From Kluyvera cryocrescens NBRC 102467 (GTDB lineage Bacteria; Pseudomonadota; Gammaproteobacteria; Enterobacterales; Enterobacteriaceae), in the NCBI RefSeq assembly GCF_001571285.1, contig NZ_BCTM01000003.1, forward strand, positions 1 through 64,000: a stretch of DNA of 64,000 nt. The letters run 5' to 3'. This document shows, one piece after another, positions 45,002 through 54,174 of the stretch. How positions within the stretch are numbered: position 1 is the first letter of the stretch; each line of letters opens with the position of its first letter. The position numbers and the translations under genes were made by a program. The notes under the pieces were generated by a model, which was given only the letters and a program-made list of their open reading frames with translations, was not told the origin of the DNA and made no database searches.

Positions 45002-45040
45002 ATTTATTGATACATATCCAATTGATATGTATCAATAAAT
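45002..45040. promoter_or_regulatory. FNR boxes in a 39-base palindrome upstream of fnr
   Basis: 17-base perfect arms (45002-45018, 45024-45040) with a 5-base centre. It contains a perfect FNR consensus TTGATATGTATCAA at 45022-45035 and a near-perfect one, TTGATACATATCCA, at 45007-45020. Being 15 bases apart start to start, the two would occupy the same side or compete. Confidence 0.85.
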
Positions 45041-45095
45041 TTTGCATAAGACATCGAAGGATGGTTTCCGATAAGCGGCTAAAGGGCACAGAAAA

Positions 45096-45611
45096 TCAAA
45101 GCAGCAGGTAGCCTTCGTGGCGTAAAAGCCACTCTTTGCGCTGCACGCCGCCGGCATAACCGGTCATGGTTCCGTTGCGGCCGATGACGCGATGGCAGGG
45201 GACCACTACGCTGACCGGGTTGGCGCCATTGGCTGCCCCTACGGCGCGTGCGGCACCGGGACGGCCAAGCTGTTCAGCCAGTTGACCATAGTGCATCACT
45301 TGTCCGCAGGGAATGGTGCGCAACGCTTGCCACACTTCACGCTGGAAAGGCGTTCCGCCAGTGGCAGTGGGAATCGACTCAATAACGGCCAGATCGCCCT
45401 CAAAGTAGTCAGACATTAAACGGCTTAATCCCCCCGGATTACTGGAAGCCACCCGCGAGTAGCCTTCAGTCCGATAATGGATATTCAGCAACTGCTCCAT
45501 ACGATCGCTATGCTCTTCCCATTCAATAGCGCGCAAATGGAAATTTTCATCACAAAGGATCCACAGCGGCCCTAGCGGGGTGGCGATTTTATCTTCGAGC
45601 AAAATCAGCAT
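45096..45611 (-). CDS. ogt: Ogt, O6-methylguanine-DNA methyltransferase
   Basis: A 171-aa suicide repair enzyme that takes the methyl group from O6-methylguanine or O4-methylthymine onto its active-site Cys in [10 protein letters not shown]. The helix-turn-helix region [23 protein letters not shown] is present. Constitutive in E. coli. It is upstream of fnr on the same strand, as in E. coli. Confidence 0.96.
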   Translation of the reverse strand: MLILLEDKIATPLGPLWILCDENFHLRAIEWEEHSDRMEQLLNIHYRTEGYSRVASSNPGGLSRLMSDYFEGDLAVIESIPTATGGTPFQREVWQALRTIPCGQVMHYGQLAEQLGRPGAARAVGAANGANPVSVVVPCHRVIGRNGTMTGYAGGVQRKEWLLRHEGYLLL

Positions 45612-46206
45612 ACGTACATCATCCGTTTATGCGAAATATTCTTATTTATCACCATACCACGCGAATAGGTGATGACTCTATACCTCAAGAGGATAACCAT
45701 TAAATTTGTGTGGTAATTATATAGATGCATAACAACAGCAACAATTAAATTGCGCCATAAAAAGATTAAGAATAAGAAGATGATATATAAAATAGTCAAA
45801 GTGGGAAAATGTAAGGTGCTGAAAGAAAGAGGGAAAGAATGGCGTTATCACATTTGCAGAATAAAAATCGGGGCCTGTCGACATCGCCAGACCCCGCAGC
45901 AACCACACAGTTGTATCCGTACCGAATCCCACATTTTGCTCCGCACAGCGGGTATTACTATTTATAACGGTTCTTTTCATAATTTCCAGATAATTCTTGG
46001 TGATTTATTTCACGCATTCGCAATGGAAGGAAAGTTTTAATTAGGGGTTTATTTTGTTTAAGCATGAATTAATATATTTGCAAAGATTATGAGTTGCGTA
46101 TGAAAACGTTTCGGATGTTTAAACTTTAAACACAAAAGATAAACGGATTGAGCCTATCCTGCCTCACGGCTATAGTATTCGCCAGTTGTTGTAAGGGGGA
46201 GTTCAC
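45612..46206. other. 595-base AT-rich region between ogt and smrA
   Basis: AT-rich. It contains an orphan minus-strand terminator-like hairpin (45861-45896). An ORF on the minus strand (45717-45980) crosses that hairpin and has no good ribosome site, so I do not call it. The smrA promoter must lie in the right part; GGGGGA precedes smrA. Confidence 0.5.
45861..45896 (-). terminator. Orphan terminator-like hairpin, possible small-RNA end
   Basis: On the minus strand a 9-base stem (CGGGGTCTG with CAGGCCCCG, one wobble) with a 10-base loop is followed by ATTTTTATT. No recognised gene reads into it; a minus-strand RNA starting around 45950-46100 could end here. Confidence 0.5.
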
Positions 46207-46770
46207 ATGAATCCTGAAGAAAAGTCACTGTTCCTGGACGCCATGGATGATGTTCAGCCGCTTAAGAAATGCCACGATGTCCACTGGCAACCTGTGCGTA
46301 ACTCCCGAACCCGGCAGCAGATAGACACGCTGCAGTTGGATAATTATCTGACCACCGGCTACCTGGATATCGTTCCGCTCGATAGCCCGCTCGAATTTAA
46401 GCGCGAAGGCCTACAAACAGGCGTGCTGGATAAACTGCGGCTGGGTAAGTACAGCCAACAGGCGAGCCTTAACCTGGTGCGCCAAACGGTGGAAAGCTGC
46501 CGTCAGCAGCTTTTTGCGTTTATCCACCAGGCGCAGCAGGACGGTTTGCGCAATGTGCTGATTCTTCACGGCAAGGCAAAAGAAGACGGTTCTCACGCCA
46601 ATATCGTCCGCAGCTATCTGGCGCGCTGGCTCACCGAGTTTGATGATGTGCAGGCATTCTGCGCGGCGCTGCCGCATCACGGCGGCAGCGGGGCGTGCTA
46701 TGTGGCGCTGCGTAAATCGGCGGCGGCAAAGCAGGAAAATTGGGAGCGCCACGCCAAACGCAGTCGCTAA
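46207..46770 (+). CDS. smrA: SmrA (YdaL), Smr-domain nuclease-like protein
   Basis: A 187-aa protein with a basic N-terminus and a C-terminal Smr domain: IDTLQLDNYLTTGYLDIVPL then LRNVLILHGKAKEDGSHANIVRSYLARWL and FCAALPHHGGSGACYVAL. The HGK motif is typical, here HGKA rather than the more common HGKG. E. coli YdaL showed DNA endonuclease activity. GGGGGA lies close upstream. It converges with pcaR, overlapping its stop by 4 bases. Confidence 0.93.
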   Translation: MNPEEKSLFLDAMDDVQPLKKCHDVHWQPVRNSRTRQQIDTLQLDNYLTTGYLDIVPLDSPLEFKREGLQTGVLDKLRLGKYSQQASLNLVRQTVESCRQQLFAFIHQAQQDGLRNVLILHGKAKEDGSHANIVRSYLARWLTEFDDVQAFCAALPHHGGSGACYVALRKSAAAKQENWERHAKRSR

Positions 46771-47573
46771 CGCATTAGCAGACTCAGTTCAGACGCTGCT
46801 TTTTGCAGCTCCGGCAGCACGCGATCCAGCATTTCGGCTGCCGAAACCTGTCCAGCATGAACCCCCACGTTAAGGGCGGCCTCAACCTGGCCCTGCGGGT
46901 TGTATAGCGGTACTGCCAGCGAACGCAGCCCCATTTCCAGCTCCTGATCGTTTAACGCATACCCCTGTTGCCGCACGGCTTTTAGCTCGCTGCGTAGCTT
47001 GCTGACCGATGAAATGGTCTGCGGGGTATAGCGGATCATGGTGATGCGGGCCAGCATATCGTTGAGCTTTTCTTCCGGCTGGTGGCTTAACAATACGCGT
47101 CCCATCGATGTCGACCAGGCCGGGAGACGACTGCCGATATCCAAATCAATCGTCATGATGCGCGAGCTGGAGGCGCGGGCGATATACAGAATATCGTCGC
47201 CATCGAGAGTGGCAATAGAACAGGACTCATTCAGCATTTCACTTAAATGTTTCAGCACCGGCTGCGCAGAGCGCGCCAGCGGCGTAGACGCTAACCAGGC
47301 GTGACCCAGCGATAGGATGCGCGGGCGAAGCTGAAAATTCTTACCATCTTCTGCATACACGAAACCCAACTTACCGAGCGTATACAGGCAGCGGCGAACC
47401 GCCGCGCGCGGAATGCCGGTCTTCTGGCTGATTTGTGAAATTGATAGCACTCTGCGCTGCGGAGTGAATGCCTGAATGACCTCCAGTCCGCGCGCCAGTG
47501 AAGCCATAAAGTTAGGGTCGCCTTTGAACGGGTCGCTATCGCCCGTCAATTTATCGTCTGGATGCATCTCCAT
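46767..47573 (-). CDS. pcaR: PcaR, IclR-family regulator of the pca genes
   Basis: A 268-aa IclR-type regulator. The N-terminal winged helix includes VLSISQISQKTGIPRAAVRRCLYTLGKLGF; the effector domain starts near residue 95 and ends with VAALNVGVHAGQVSAAEMLDRVLPELQKAA-type sequence. Its position, divergent from pcaI, and its similarity to PcaR/PcaU proteins indicate control of the beta-ketoadipate genes, likely with beta-ketoadipate or protocatechuate as the inducer. Confidence 0.88.
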   Translation of the reverse strand: MEMHPDDKLTGDSDPFKGDPNFMASLARGLEVIQAFTPQRRVLSISQISQKTGIPRAAVRRCLYTLGKLGFVYAEDGKNFQLRPRILSLGHAWLASTPLARSAQPVLKHLSEMLNESCSIATLDGDDILYIARASSSRIMTIDLDIGSRLPAWSTSMGRVLLSHQPEEKLNDMLARITMIRYTPQTISSVSKLRSELKAVRQQGYALNDQELEMGLRSLAVPLYNPQGQVEAALNVGVHAGQVSAAEMLDRVLPELQKAASELSLLMR

Positions 47574-47625
47574 TTCACTCTCCGTTTTTGCCGTCGATCA
47601 CATTCTGAAGTTAAACATACACGAT

Positions 47626-47724
47626 GTTCGATAATCGCACCATATTTCGATTATCGCCCTTGACCCGCATCGTTAAGCGGGTCACATTTTGTGCGAACAG
47701 CGAATAATAGTGCGATAACCGCAC
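47626..47724. promoter_or_regulatory. Repeated CGATNATCG elements between pcaR and pcaI
   Basis: TTCGATAATCGCAC (47627-47640) and TTCGATTATCGCC (47646-47658) lie 19 bases apart, with a third related element GTGCGATAACCGCAC at 47710-47724. Between them an inverted repeat TGACCCGC-N8-GCGGGTCA spans 47661-47684. These fit IclR-type operators serving both divergent promoters. Confidence 0.6.
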
Positions 47725-47740
47725 ATCAAGGAGCAACCTG

Positions 47741-48430
47741 ATGATTGATAAAAGTGTGTCGACGCTGGCGGATGCCGTCGCGGGTATCAACGATGGCGCG
47801 ACGATAATGATTGGCGGCTTTGGCCCAGCCGGGCAACCGACGCGGCTTATCGACGCTCTGATTGAGCAGGGCGCTCGCGACCTGACCATTATCAACAATA
47901 ACGCCGGTAACGGCGAGATTGGGCTGGCGGCACTGCTAAAAGCCAGACGCGTACGCAAAATGATCTGCTCATTCCCGCGTCAGGTTGACTCGCAAATTTT
48001 TGATGGGCTCTACCGTCGCGGTGAAGTGGAGCTTGAGCTGGTGCCGCAGGGTAACCTGGCGGCGCGCATTCAGGCGGCAGGTGCCGGATTAGGCGCCATC
48101 TTCACACCAACGGGCTACGGCACACCGCTGGCGGAAGGTAAAGAAACCCGTGAAATCGACGGGCGCCACTACGTTCTGGAATATCCCATCAAGGCCGACT
48201 TTGCTTTGATTAAAGCCCATCAGGGCGATCGCTGGGGCAATCTGGTTTATCGCAAAGCCGCGCGTAATTTCGGGCCGATTATGGCTACGGCAGCCAAAAC
48301 GACGATTGCCGAAGTGACCAATTTGGTGACGCTGGGTGAACTGGACCCGGAAAACATCATCACCCCGGGGATTTTCGTTCAGCGCGTGTTCTCGCTGGAA
48401 TCTCTCGCCACTCAAGCGCTGCGTGCTTAA
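47741..48430 (+). CDS. pcaI: 3-oxoadipate CoA-transferase subunit A
   Basis: A 229-aa family I CoA-transferase alpha subunit. GGFGPAGQPTRLIDALIEQGARDLTIINNNAGNG is the typical start, with a Rossmann-like core and YGTPLAEGKETREIDGRHYVLEYPI further on. With PcaJ it makes 3-oxoadipyl-CoA from 3-oxoadipate and succinyl-CoA. GGAG precedes the ATG. First gene of pcaIJFBDC. Confidence 0.94.
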   Translation: MIDKSVSTLADAVAGINDGATIMIGGFGPAGQPTRLIDALIEQGARDLTIINNNAGNGEIGLAALLKARRVRKMICSFPRQVDSQIFDGLYRRGEVELELVPQGNLAARIQAAGAGLGAIFTPTGYGTPLAEGKETREIDGRHYVLEYPIKADFALIKAHQGDRWGNLVYRKAARNFGPIMATAAKTTIAEVTNLVTLGELDPENIITPGIFVQRVFSLESLATQALRA

Positions 48431-48440
48431 GGAGCCCAAA

Positions 48441-49097
48441 ATGCAAAAACTCTCTCGTGATGACATGGCGAAACGCGTGGCCCAGGATATCCCGGAAGGC
48501 GCTTACGTTAACCTTGGCATTGGTCTGCCAACCCGCATCGCTAACTACCTGCCAGCGGACAAAGAAGTGTTCCTGCACAGCGAAAACGGCCTGCTTGGCA
48601 TGGGGCCAAAACCGGCGGAAGGGGAAGAAGATCCCGAGCTGATTAATGCCGGTAAAGAGTACGTGACGCTATTGCAGGGTGGCTGCTATTTCCACCACGG
48701 TGACTCGTTTGCCATGATGCGCGGCGGTCATCTGGATATCTGCGTACTTGGCGCGTATCAGGTCTCGCAAAAGGGCGACCTTGCCAACTGGAGTACCGGC
48801 GCACCAGATTCCATTCCTGCCGTTGGTGGGGCGATGGATCTCGCCGTTGGCGCGCGCCAGGTCTTTGTGATGATGGATCACCTGACCCGCGACGGCGAAT
48901 GCAAACTGGTTGAACATTGCTCCTATCCGTTAACCGGAGTGGGCTGCGTGAGCCGCATTTATACCGATCTGGCGGTGATTGATATCACCGATAAAGGCCC
49001 GGTCGTGCGTGAGATTTTCAACGGACTGTCGTTCGATGAATTACAGCGTATCACCCCCGTCACTCTGACCTACGATACAGTCGCGGAAACCGCATAA
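48441..49097 (+). CDS. pcaJ: 3-oxoadipate CoA-transferase subunit B
   Basis: A 218-aa beta subunit. The catalytic Glu is in HSENGLLGMGP, and GLPTRIANYLP and GGHLDICVLGAYQV are typical. AAGGAG precedes the ATG at 48441; the longer frame from 48336 overlaps pcaI and is not used. Partner of PcaI, 10 bases after it. Confidence 0.94.
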   Translation: MQKLSRDDMAKRVAQDIPEGAYVNLGIGLPTRIANYLPADKEVFLHSENGLLGMGPKPAEGEEDPELINAGKEYVTLLQGGCYFHHGDSFAMMRGGHLDICVLGAYQVSQKGDLANWSTGAPDSIPAVGGAMDLAVGARQVFVMMDHLTRDGECKLVEHCSYPLTGVGCVSRIYTDLAVIDITDKGPVVREIFNGLSFDELQRITPVTLTYDTVAETA

Positions 49098-49103
49098 GGA
49101 ATC

Positions 49104-50309
49104 ATGATGAATCAAGCATTTATCTGCGACGCAGTGCGCACACCGTTTGGCCGCTTTGGTGGTACGCTCTCTAGCGTGCGCGCCGATGATTTGGGGGCGT
49201 TACCGTTAAAAGCGCTGCTGGAACGCAACCATGGGTTAGATCCGGCGCGTATTGACGATGTTATCTACGGCTGTGCCAACCAGGCGGGCGAAGACAATCG
49301 TAATGTGGCACGCATGGCCCTGTTACTTGCCGGGTTGCCAGAGACGGTGCCGGGCAGTACGGTTAACCGTCTGTGTGGATCCAGCCTTGATGCGATCGGC
49401 ATTGCGGCGCGGGCGATTAAAAGCGGCGAAACGCAGCTGATGATTGCCGGTGGCGTTGAGTCAATGTCCCGTGCGCCGTTTGTCATGGGGAAGGCGGAAA
49501 GCGCGTTCAGCCGCAGTATGAAAATGGAAGACACGACCATCGGCTGGCGCTTTATTAATGCGCAGATGAAGGCCCTGTATGGCGTTGACTCCATGCCGGA
49601 GACGGCGGAAAACGTCGCCAGCGACTTTGCAATTTCTCGTCTCGATCAGGATGCATTTGCGCTGCGCAGCCAGGTGCGTACTGCCCAGGCACAGGCAAAC
49701 GGTATTTTTAACGATGAGATCATCCCGGTGTGGATCCCCCAGCGTAAAGGGGAAGCGCTGTGTTTCTCTCAGGATGAACACCCGCGCAGCACGTCGATTG
49801 AAGCGCTGGCCAAATTGAAAGGTGTGGTCCGCCCTGACGCGACCGTTACCGCCGGGAATGCGTCCGGGGTCAACGACGGCGCTTGCGCGCTGCTGCTGGC
49901 CAGCGAGCAGGCCATGACGCAGAATGATTTGCAGCCGCTGGCTCGCGTCGTAGGCGTAGCCACCGCCGGCGTTGCGCCCCGCATCATGGGCTTTGGCCCG
50001 GCACCGGCCGTACGTAAGGTGCTGGCACAAACCGGGTTGACGCTCGCGCAAATGGATGTCATTGAATTAAATGAAGCTTTCGCCGCTCAGGCGTTGGCGG
50101 TGCTGCGTGATTTAGGCTTGCCGGATGATGCCGCGCAGGTGAACCCGAACGGCGGCGCGATTGCGCTGGGGCATCCTTTAGGGGCTTCCGGTGGGCGACT
50201 GGCGATGACGGCGGCCTATCAACTGCGTCGTACCGGCGGCCGCTATGCGCTGTGTACGATGTGTATCGGTGTGGGCCAGGGGATCGCGCTGATTATTGAA
50301 CGCGTTTAA
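49104..50309 (+). CDS. pcaF: 3-oxoadipyl-CoA thiolase
   Basis: A 401-aa thiolase that cleaves 3-oxoadipyl-CoA into acetyl-CoA and succinyl-CoA. The acyl-enzyme Cys is in [11 protein letters not shown] (near residue 90), the His in [10 protein letters not shown] and the second Cys in [13 protein letters not shown] at 49104 is followed by another ATG at 49107, and the AAGGA before them suits the second slightly better. Confidence 0.95.
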   Translation: MMNQAFICDAVRTPFGRFGGTLSSVRADDLGALPLKALLERNHGLDPARIDDVIYGCANQAGEDNRNVARMALLLAGLPETVPGSTVNRLCGSSLDAIGIAARAIKSGETQLMIAGGVESMSRAPFVMGKAESAFSRSMKMEDTTIGWRFINAQMKALYGVDSMPETAENVASDFAISRLDQDAFALRSQVRTAQAQANGIFNDEIIPVWIPQRKGEALCFSQDEHPRSTSIEALAKLKGVVRPDATVTAGNASGVNDGACALLLASEQAMTQNDLQPLARVVGVATAGVAPRIMGFGPAPAVRKVLAQTGLTLAQMDVIELNEAFAAQALAVLRDLGLPDDAAQVNPNGGAIALGHPLGASGGRLAMTAAYQLRRTGGRYALCTMCIGVGQGIALIIERV

Positions 50310-50318
50310 GGAGCAGGA

Positions 50319-51683
50319 ATGAGTTTGTTGACCCCGCTATTGCGTACCCATGCGCTGACGGATTTTTTTAGCGACGAGCAGACCGTGCAGGGCATGCTGG
50401 ATTTCGAAGCCGCGCTGGCGACGGCACAGGCGCAGTGCGGGGTGATCCCCACGTCAGCGGTCAAGCCGATTGTGGACGCCTGCCGCGCTGAAAATCTCGA
50501 TTTTCTTGCGTTGGCTAATGCCGCCGCTAACGCCGGTAACCTGGCGATCCCTCTGGTTAAACAGCTCACGCAGTGCGTCAAGCGTGTTGATGCCGAAGCC
50601 TCGCGCTACGTGCATTGGGGGGCGACCAGTCAGGACGCCATTGATACCGGCATGGTATTACAGCTGCGCAAAGCGCTTGCCGAAACGGACCAACGCCTCC
50701 AGCGCGTAATGCAGGCGCTGGCGGGGCAGATAGCCCTCCACCTCCAGACGCTGATGCCGGGACGGACATGGATGCAGCATGCACTGCCCATTACCTTTGG
50801 TTTAAAGCTTGCAGGAACGCTGGATGCGCTACTGCGCTGGCAGCAGCGGCTGGCTGAAATGCGCCCGCGCCTGCTGGCGCTGCAGTTTGGCGGCGCGGCC
50901 GGCACCCTGGCATCGTTGAAATCTCAGGGGCCCGAGGTCGCACAGCGCCTTGCCGACACTTTAGATTTACAGCTTCCCGACACGCCGTGGCATAGCCAGC
51001 GCGATCGGGTCATTGAGGTGGCGAGCTGGTACGCCGGCGTAGGGGGAACGCTGGGCAAGCTGGCTAATGATTTCGCATTATTGATGCAAACTGAAGTCGC
51101 CGAGGTCAGTGAACCTATCGCAGAAGGGCGCGGCGGTTCGTCGGCGATGCCGCATAAGCGTAACCCGGTTACCTGTGCGGCGGTTCTGGCGGCGGTGCAG
51201 CGTATGCCAGGCCTGATGGCGACGCTGTACGCGGCGCAAATCCAGCAGCATGAGCGGGCGCTCGGCGGTTGGCAGGCGGAGTGGGAAACGCTACCGCAGC
51301 TGATCGTTCTCGTTGGCGGTGTGCTGGAAAACAGCGAAGTCCTGCTGCGCGGTATGCAGGTTAATACACAGAAAATGCGTGACGATTTGGATATCACCCA
51401 TGGCCTGATCATGGCTGAGTCCGTGACACAAGCATTGGCGGTGTTTATCGGTAAAGCCGATGCCCACCATGTAGTTGAGAAAATTTGTCACCGGGCGATT
51501 GCATTGGATTGCCCATTACAACCGCTGTTGGAAAACGATCCGCTGGTAAGCCAGCATCTTTCGGCGGCGCAACTGACACCGCTGCTCGACCCGGCGAACG
51601 CTATCGGCAGCTCGGAACACTTTGTGCGTCAGGTTCTGGCGCGCTATCAGGAGCAGGGAAATGAAAATCCATTATCGCCTTGA
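50319..51683 (+). CDS. pcaB: 3-carboxy-cis,cis-muconate cycloisomerase
   Basis: A 454-aa member of the fumarase/aspartase superfamily with the signature GGSSAMPHKRNPV and active-site context HWGATSQDAIDTG. It converts 3-carboxymuconate to 4-carboxymuconolactone. AAGGAG precedes the start. The end overlaps pcaD by 23 bases. Confidence 0.94.
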   Translation: MSLLTPLLRTHALTDFFSDEQTVQGMLDFEAALATAQAQCGVIPTSAVKPIVDACRAENLDFLALANAAANAGNLAIPLVKQLTQCVKRVDAEASRYVHWGATSQDAIDTGMVLQLRKALAETDQRLQRVMQALAGQIALHLQTLMPGRTWMQHALPITFGLKLAGTLDALLRWQQRLAEMRPRLLALQFGGAAGTLASLKSQGPEVAQRLADTLDLQLPDTPWHSQRDRVIEVASWYAGVGGTLGKLANDFALLMQTEVAEVSEPIAEGRGGSSAMPHKRNPVTCAAVLAAVQRMPGLMATLYAAQIQQHERALGGWQAEWETLPQLIVLVGGVLENSEVLLRGMQVNTQKMRDDLDITHGLIMAESVTQALAVFIGKADAHHVVEKICHRAIALDCPLQPLLENDPLVSQHLSAAQLTPLLDPANAIGSSEHFVRQVLARYQEQGNENPLSP

Positions 51684-52425
51684 TGGGCCTGAACAAGCAC
51701 CGGTGCTGGTGCTCTCTAACTCGTTGGGCACCACGTTATCCATGTGGGACGCGCAGATCGATGAATTAACGAAAAATTTCCGCGTATTGCGTTATGACAC
51801 GCATGGTCATGGCCAAACCCGTAAGCGGGAAAAGGTGACGTTGTCACAATTAGCTGAGGACGTGATTACGCTACTCGATCACCTGAATATCCCCAAAGCC
51901 TATTTTTGCGGTATCTCGATGGGGGGCTTGACCGGCCTTTGGCTGGCCCGCTTTGCGCCGGAACGTTTCCACGCTATCGCCGTTGCCAATACCGCGGCAA
52001 AAATTGGTGAGCAGGCCGGCTGGCTTTCGCGTGCGCGAACCGTGCGTAGTGAAGGAATGGATGTGGTTGCGGCGGGTTCGGCGGATCGCTGGTTTAGCCA
52101 TTACTACCGTCAGCATCAACCGGCGGTTGTTGAACAACTGTGTCACCAGTTGGCGAACACGGATGCCGAAGGTTATGCCGAATGCTGTGAGGCGTTGGCC
52201 GCAGCGGACTTACGCGCTGAAGTGGTCGCGATTCAACTGCCGATGCTGATTATCGCCGGCGAACACGACCCGGTGACGACGGTGGCGGATGCGGATTATC
52301 TGCATCAACAAATTGACGGTTCATTCCTGGTGACGCTGCCTGCGTCGCATCTCTCAAACGTGGAAGCCAGCGAAGAGTTCACCGCGGCGCTAGCGGCATT
52401 TCTGGAGAAAAATAATGAGCGATAA
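51661..52425 (+). CDS. pcaD: 3-oxoadipate enol-lactonase
   Basis: A 254-aa alpha/beta hydrolase. The nucleophile Ser is in FCGISMGGLTG, Asp in AGEHDPVT and His in PASHLSNVEAS. It opens the enol-lactone to 3-oxoadipate. The ATG at 51661 lies within pcaB and has AGGAGCAGG upstream; the N-terminus MKIHYRLDGPE is normal. Overlaps pcaC by 11 bases. Confidence 0.94.
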   Translation: MKIHYRLDGPEQAPVLVLSNSLGTTLSMWDAQIDELTKNFRVLRYDTHGHGQTRKREKVTLSQLAEDVITLLDHLNIPKAYFCGISMGGLTGLWLARFAPERFHAIAVANTAAKIGEQAGWLSRARTVRSEGMDVVAAGSADRWFSHYYRQHQPAVVEQLCHQLANTDAEGYAECCEALAAADLRAEVVAIQLPMLIIAGEHDPVTTVADADYLHQQIDGSFLVTLPASHLSNVEASEEFTAALAAFLEKNNER

Positions 52426-52804
52426 CCCACGCTATCAACAAGGCATGGCGGTACGTCGGAAGGTACTGGGCGATGCACACGTAGACCGAACGCTGCAAAA
52501 GCTGTCGCCGCTCAATGAAGAGTTTCAGGACTTTATTACGCGCTACGCGTGGGGGGAAACCTGGACGCGTCCCGGTCTCGACCATCACACTCGCAGTATG
52601 ATCACCATTGCGATGCTGATTGCGCTCAACCGCGAAGCGGAGCTGAAAATGCATCTGCGGGCCTCGTTTAATAACGGCGTCACCCGTGATGAGCTGAAAG
52701 AACTGATTATGCACTCGGCACTTTACTGCGGTCTGCCAGCGGCTAACGCGACGATGCATCTGGCACAGCAGGTATTTGATGAGCTGGACGCTGAGAAAGC
52801 GTGA
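52415..52804 (+). CDS. pcaC: 4-carboxymuconolactone decarboxylase
   Basis: A 129-aa single-domain enzyme of the CMD family. The core WTRPGLDHHTRSMITIAMLIALN and EAELKMHLRASFNNGVTRDELKELIMHSALYCG are typical; it loses CO2 from the lactone to give the enol-lactone used by PcaD. Some bacteria fuse PcaC to PcaD, here they are separate. Last gene of the operon. Confidence 0.94.
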   Translation: MSDNPRYQQGMAVRRKVLGDAHVDRTLQKLSPLNEEFQDFITRYAWGETWTRPGLDHHTRSMITIAMLIALNREAELKMHLRASFNNGVTRDELKELIMHSALYCGLPAANATMHLAQQVFDELDAEKA

Positions 52805-52882
52805 TCGCTAAGTTATAAAATAAAATGCAGTTCCATTATTATCGGTTCTCAGTTTCTATTTCATGCAAGTGATGGAGAACCG

Positions 52883-54115
52883 ATGACAAGAATACCTTAT
52901 CTGGGCATGTCGACGCTGCTCTGTATGCCGCTGGTGCTCCAGGGCTGCGCGGCACCGTTGTCGACAGGCACGGCCACCAGGCCGCTGTTGACCTCGCAGG
53001 AAGCGGCCCCTTACACCGCAGAAAACTACTTTGCGCAGGGCGGCCTTCGGAGCCAGCCGCAGGGCGCATGGCAGCCCAGCGACATCAACCTTACCGATAT
53101 TGCGACGCCGTGGCGCGTGGCCGCCAGCGGAGCCCCCTTCACGCGCGTTCAGCAGGCGGTTGATGCTGCTATAGCCCAGCATCAGGGTTCCGAGCGGATT
53201 TACATTCGTCTTGAGCCGGGGGTGTATACCGGTACGGTGTATATCCCCGATGATGCTCCGCCCATCACGATTTTTGGCATGGGTAAACAGCCGGACGCGG
53301 TGCGCATTGAGCTGGCGCTGGATTCCCAGTTTAGCCCCGCGCAGTACCGCCAGACGGTGAATGCCGATGACTATCCGCCGCATTCACCGGCCTATTATCA
53401 ATACGCGTTGTGCGCCGGGAAAACCACGGCGCTTATTGGCACCAACTGCGCCGCGGTATTCTGGTCGCAGAGCAACGATCTCCAACTGGTGAATTTGACC
53501 ATCGCCAACAGCCTGCTCGACACTGTAGACGGCGGGACTCATCAGGGCGTGGCGCTGCGCACCGACGGCGATCGTATCCAACTGCAAAACGTCCGCCTAC
53601 TGGGGCGGCAGGATACGCTGTATCTCAACGTCAGTAACCGTCGCAACGATGCGCTAACCGACAGAATTAACCGCGTTTATGTCAAAGACAGCTATATCGA
53701 AGGCGATGTCGATTACGTTTTTGGCCGAGCCAATACGGTGTTTGAGGGCGTGCATTTCCATACGGTTTCCAGTCGCCAATCTCCAGAGGCCTACGTGCTA
53801 GCGCCGAATACCTTGCCGGATAACCCGTACGGTTTCCTGGTGAAAAACAGTCGTTTCACCACTGACGATGGCTATAAAGGAACGTTTAAAGCCAAGCTGG
53901 GGCGGGCCTGGGATCAAGGGGCCGGAAAAACGGGATATGTGCCGGGCAAAACGGCGAACGGGCAGGTGTTAATTATGAATAGCGCTATCGACAGCGGCTA
54001 TGACAGCCTGTCGCCGTGGGGCGCGGCCGCGACCACCGCAAGGCCGTTTAAGGGGAATGCCAGTCCATCGCGGCAGTTGAACGATGTACAGTACAACCGC
54101 CTGTGGGAACGGTGA
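52883..54115 (+). CDS. Lipoprotein pectinesterase (PemB-like)
   Basis: A 410-aa family CE8 pectin methylesterase with lipoprotein signal (LVLQG-C22), so probably anchored in the outer membrane. Active-site residues are intact: Q243 and D244 in LGRQDTLY, nucleophile D277 in GDVDYVFG, and R341 and W343 in LGRAWDQG. E. coli YbhC, the related lipoprotein, has N in place of the first Asp; this protein therefore looks like a true pectinesterase, close to PemB of soft-rot bacteria. GGAG precedes the start. Demethylated pectin would then be open to polygalacturonases. Confidence 0.9.
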   Translation: MTRIPYLGMSTLLCMPLVLQGCAAPLSTGTATRPLLTSQEAAPYTAENYFAQGGLRSQPQGAWQPSDINLTDIATPWRVAASGAPFTRVQQAVDAAIAQHQGSERIYIRLEPGVYTGTVYIPDDAPPITIFGMGKQPDAVRIELALDSQFSPAQYRQTVNADDYPPHSPAYYQYALCAGKTTALIGTNCAAVFWSQSNDLQLVNLTIANSLLDTVDGGTHQGVALRTDGDRIQLQNVRLLGRQDTLYLNVSNRRNDALTDRINRVYVKDSYIEGDVDYVFGRANTVFEGVHFHTVSSRQSPEAYVLAPNTLPDNPYGFLVKNSRFTTDDGYKGTFKAKLGRAWDQGAGKTGYVPGKTANGQVLIMNSAIDSGYDSLSPWGAAATTARPFKGNASPSRQLNDVQYNRLWER

Positions 54116-54130
54116 TGCGGTAAACCTATT

Positions 54131-54166
54131 ACCTGACCGGCCGCAGAAGTCGTCGCTCGGTCAGGT
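54131..54166. terminator. Hairpin between the pectinesterase and aldehyde dehydrogenase genes
   Basis: ACCTGACCG (54131-54139) pairs with CGGTCAGGT (54158-54166) across 18 bases, between two converging genes. No T-run is next to it; a terminator role is likely but not sure. Confidence 0.5.
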
Positions 54167-54174
54167 GATTAGGG

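Noticed and set aside
45717-45980. 87-aa minus-strand ORF between ogt and smrA
   Set aside because: It runs through a terminator-like hairpin, ends in low-complexity Phe/Leu/Cys sequence from an AT-rich region, and has only a weak ribosome site.
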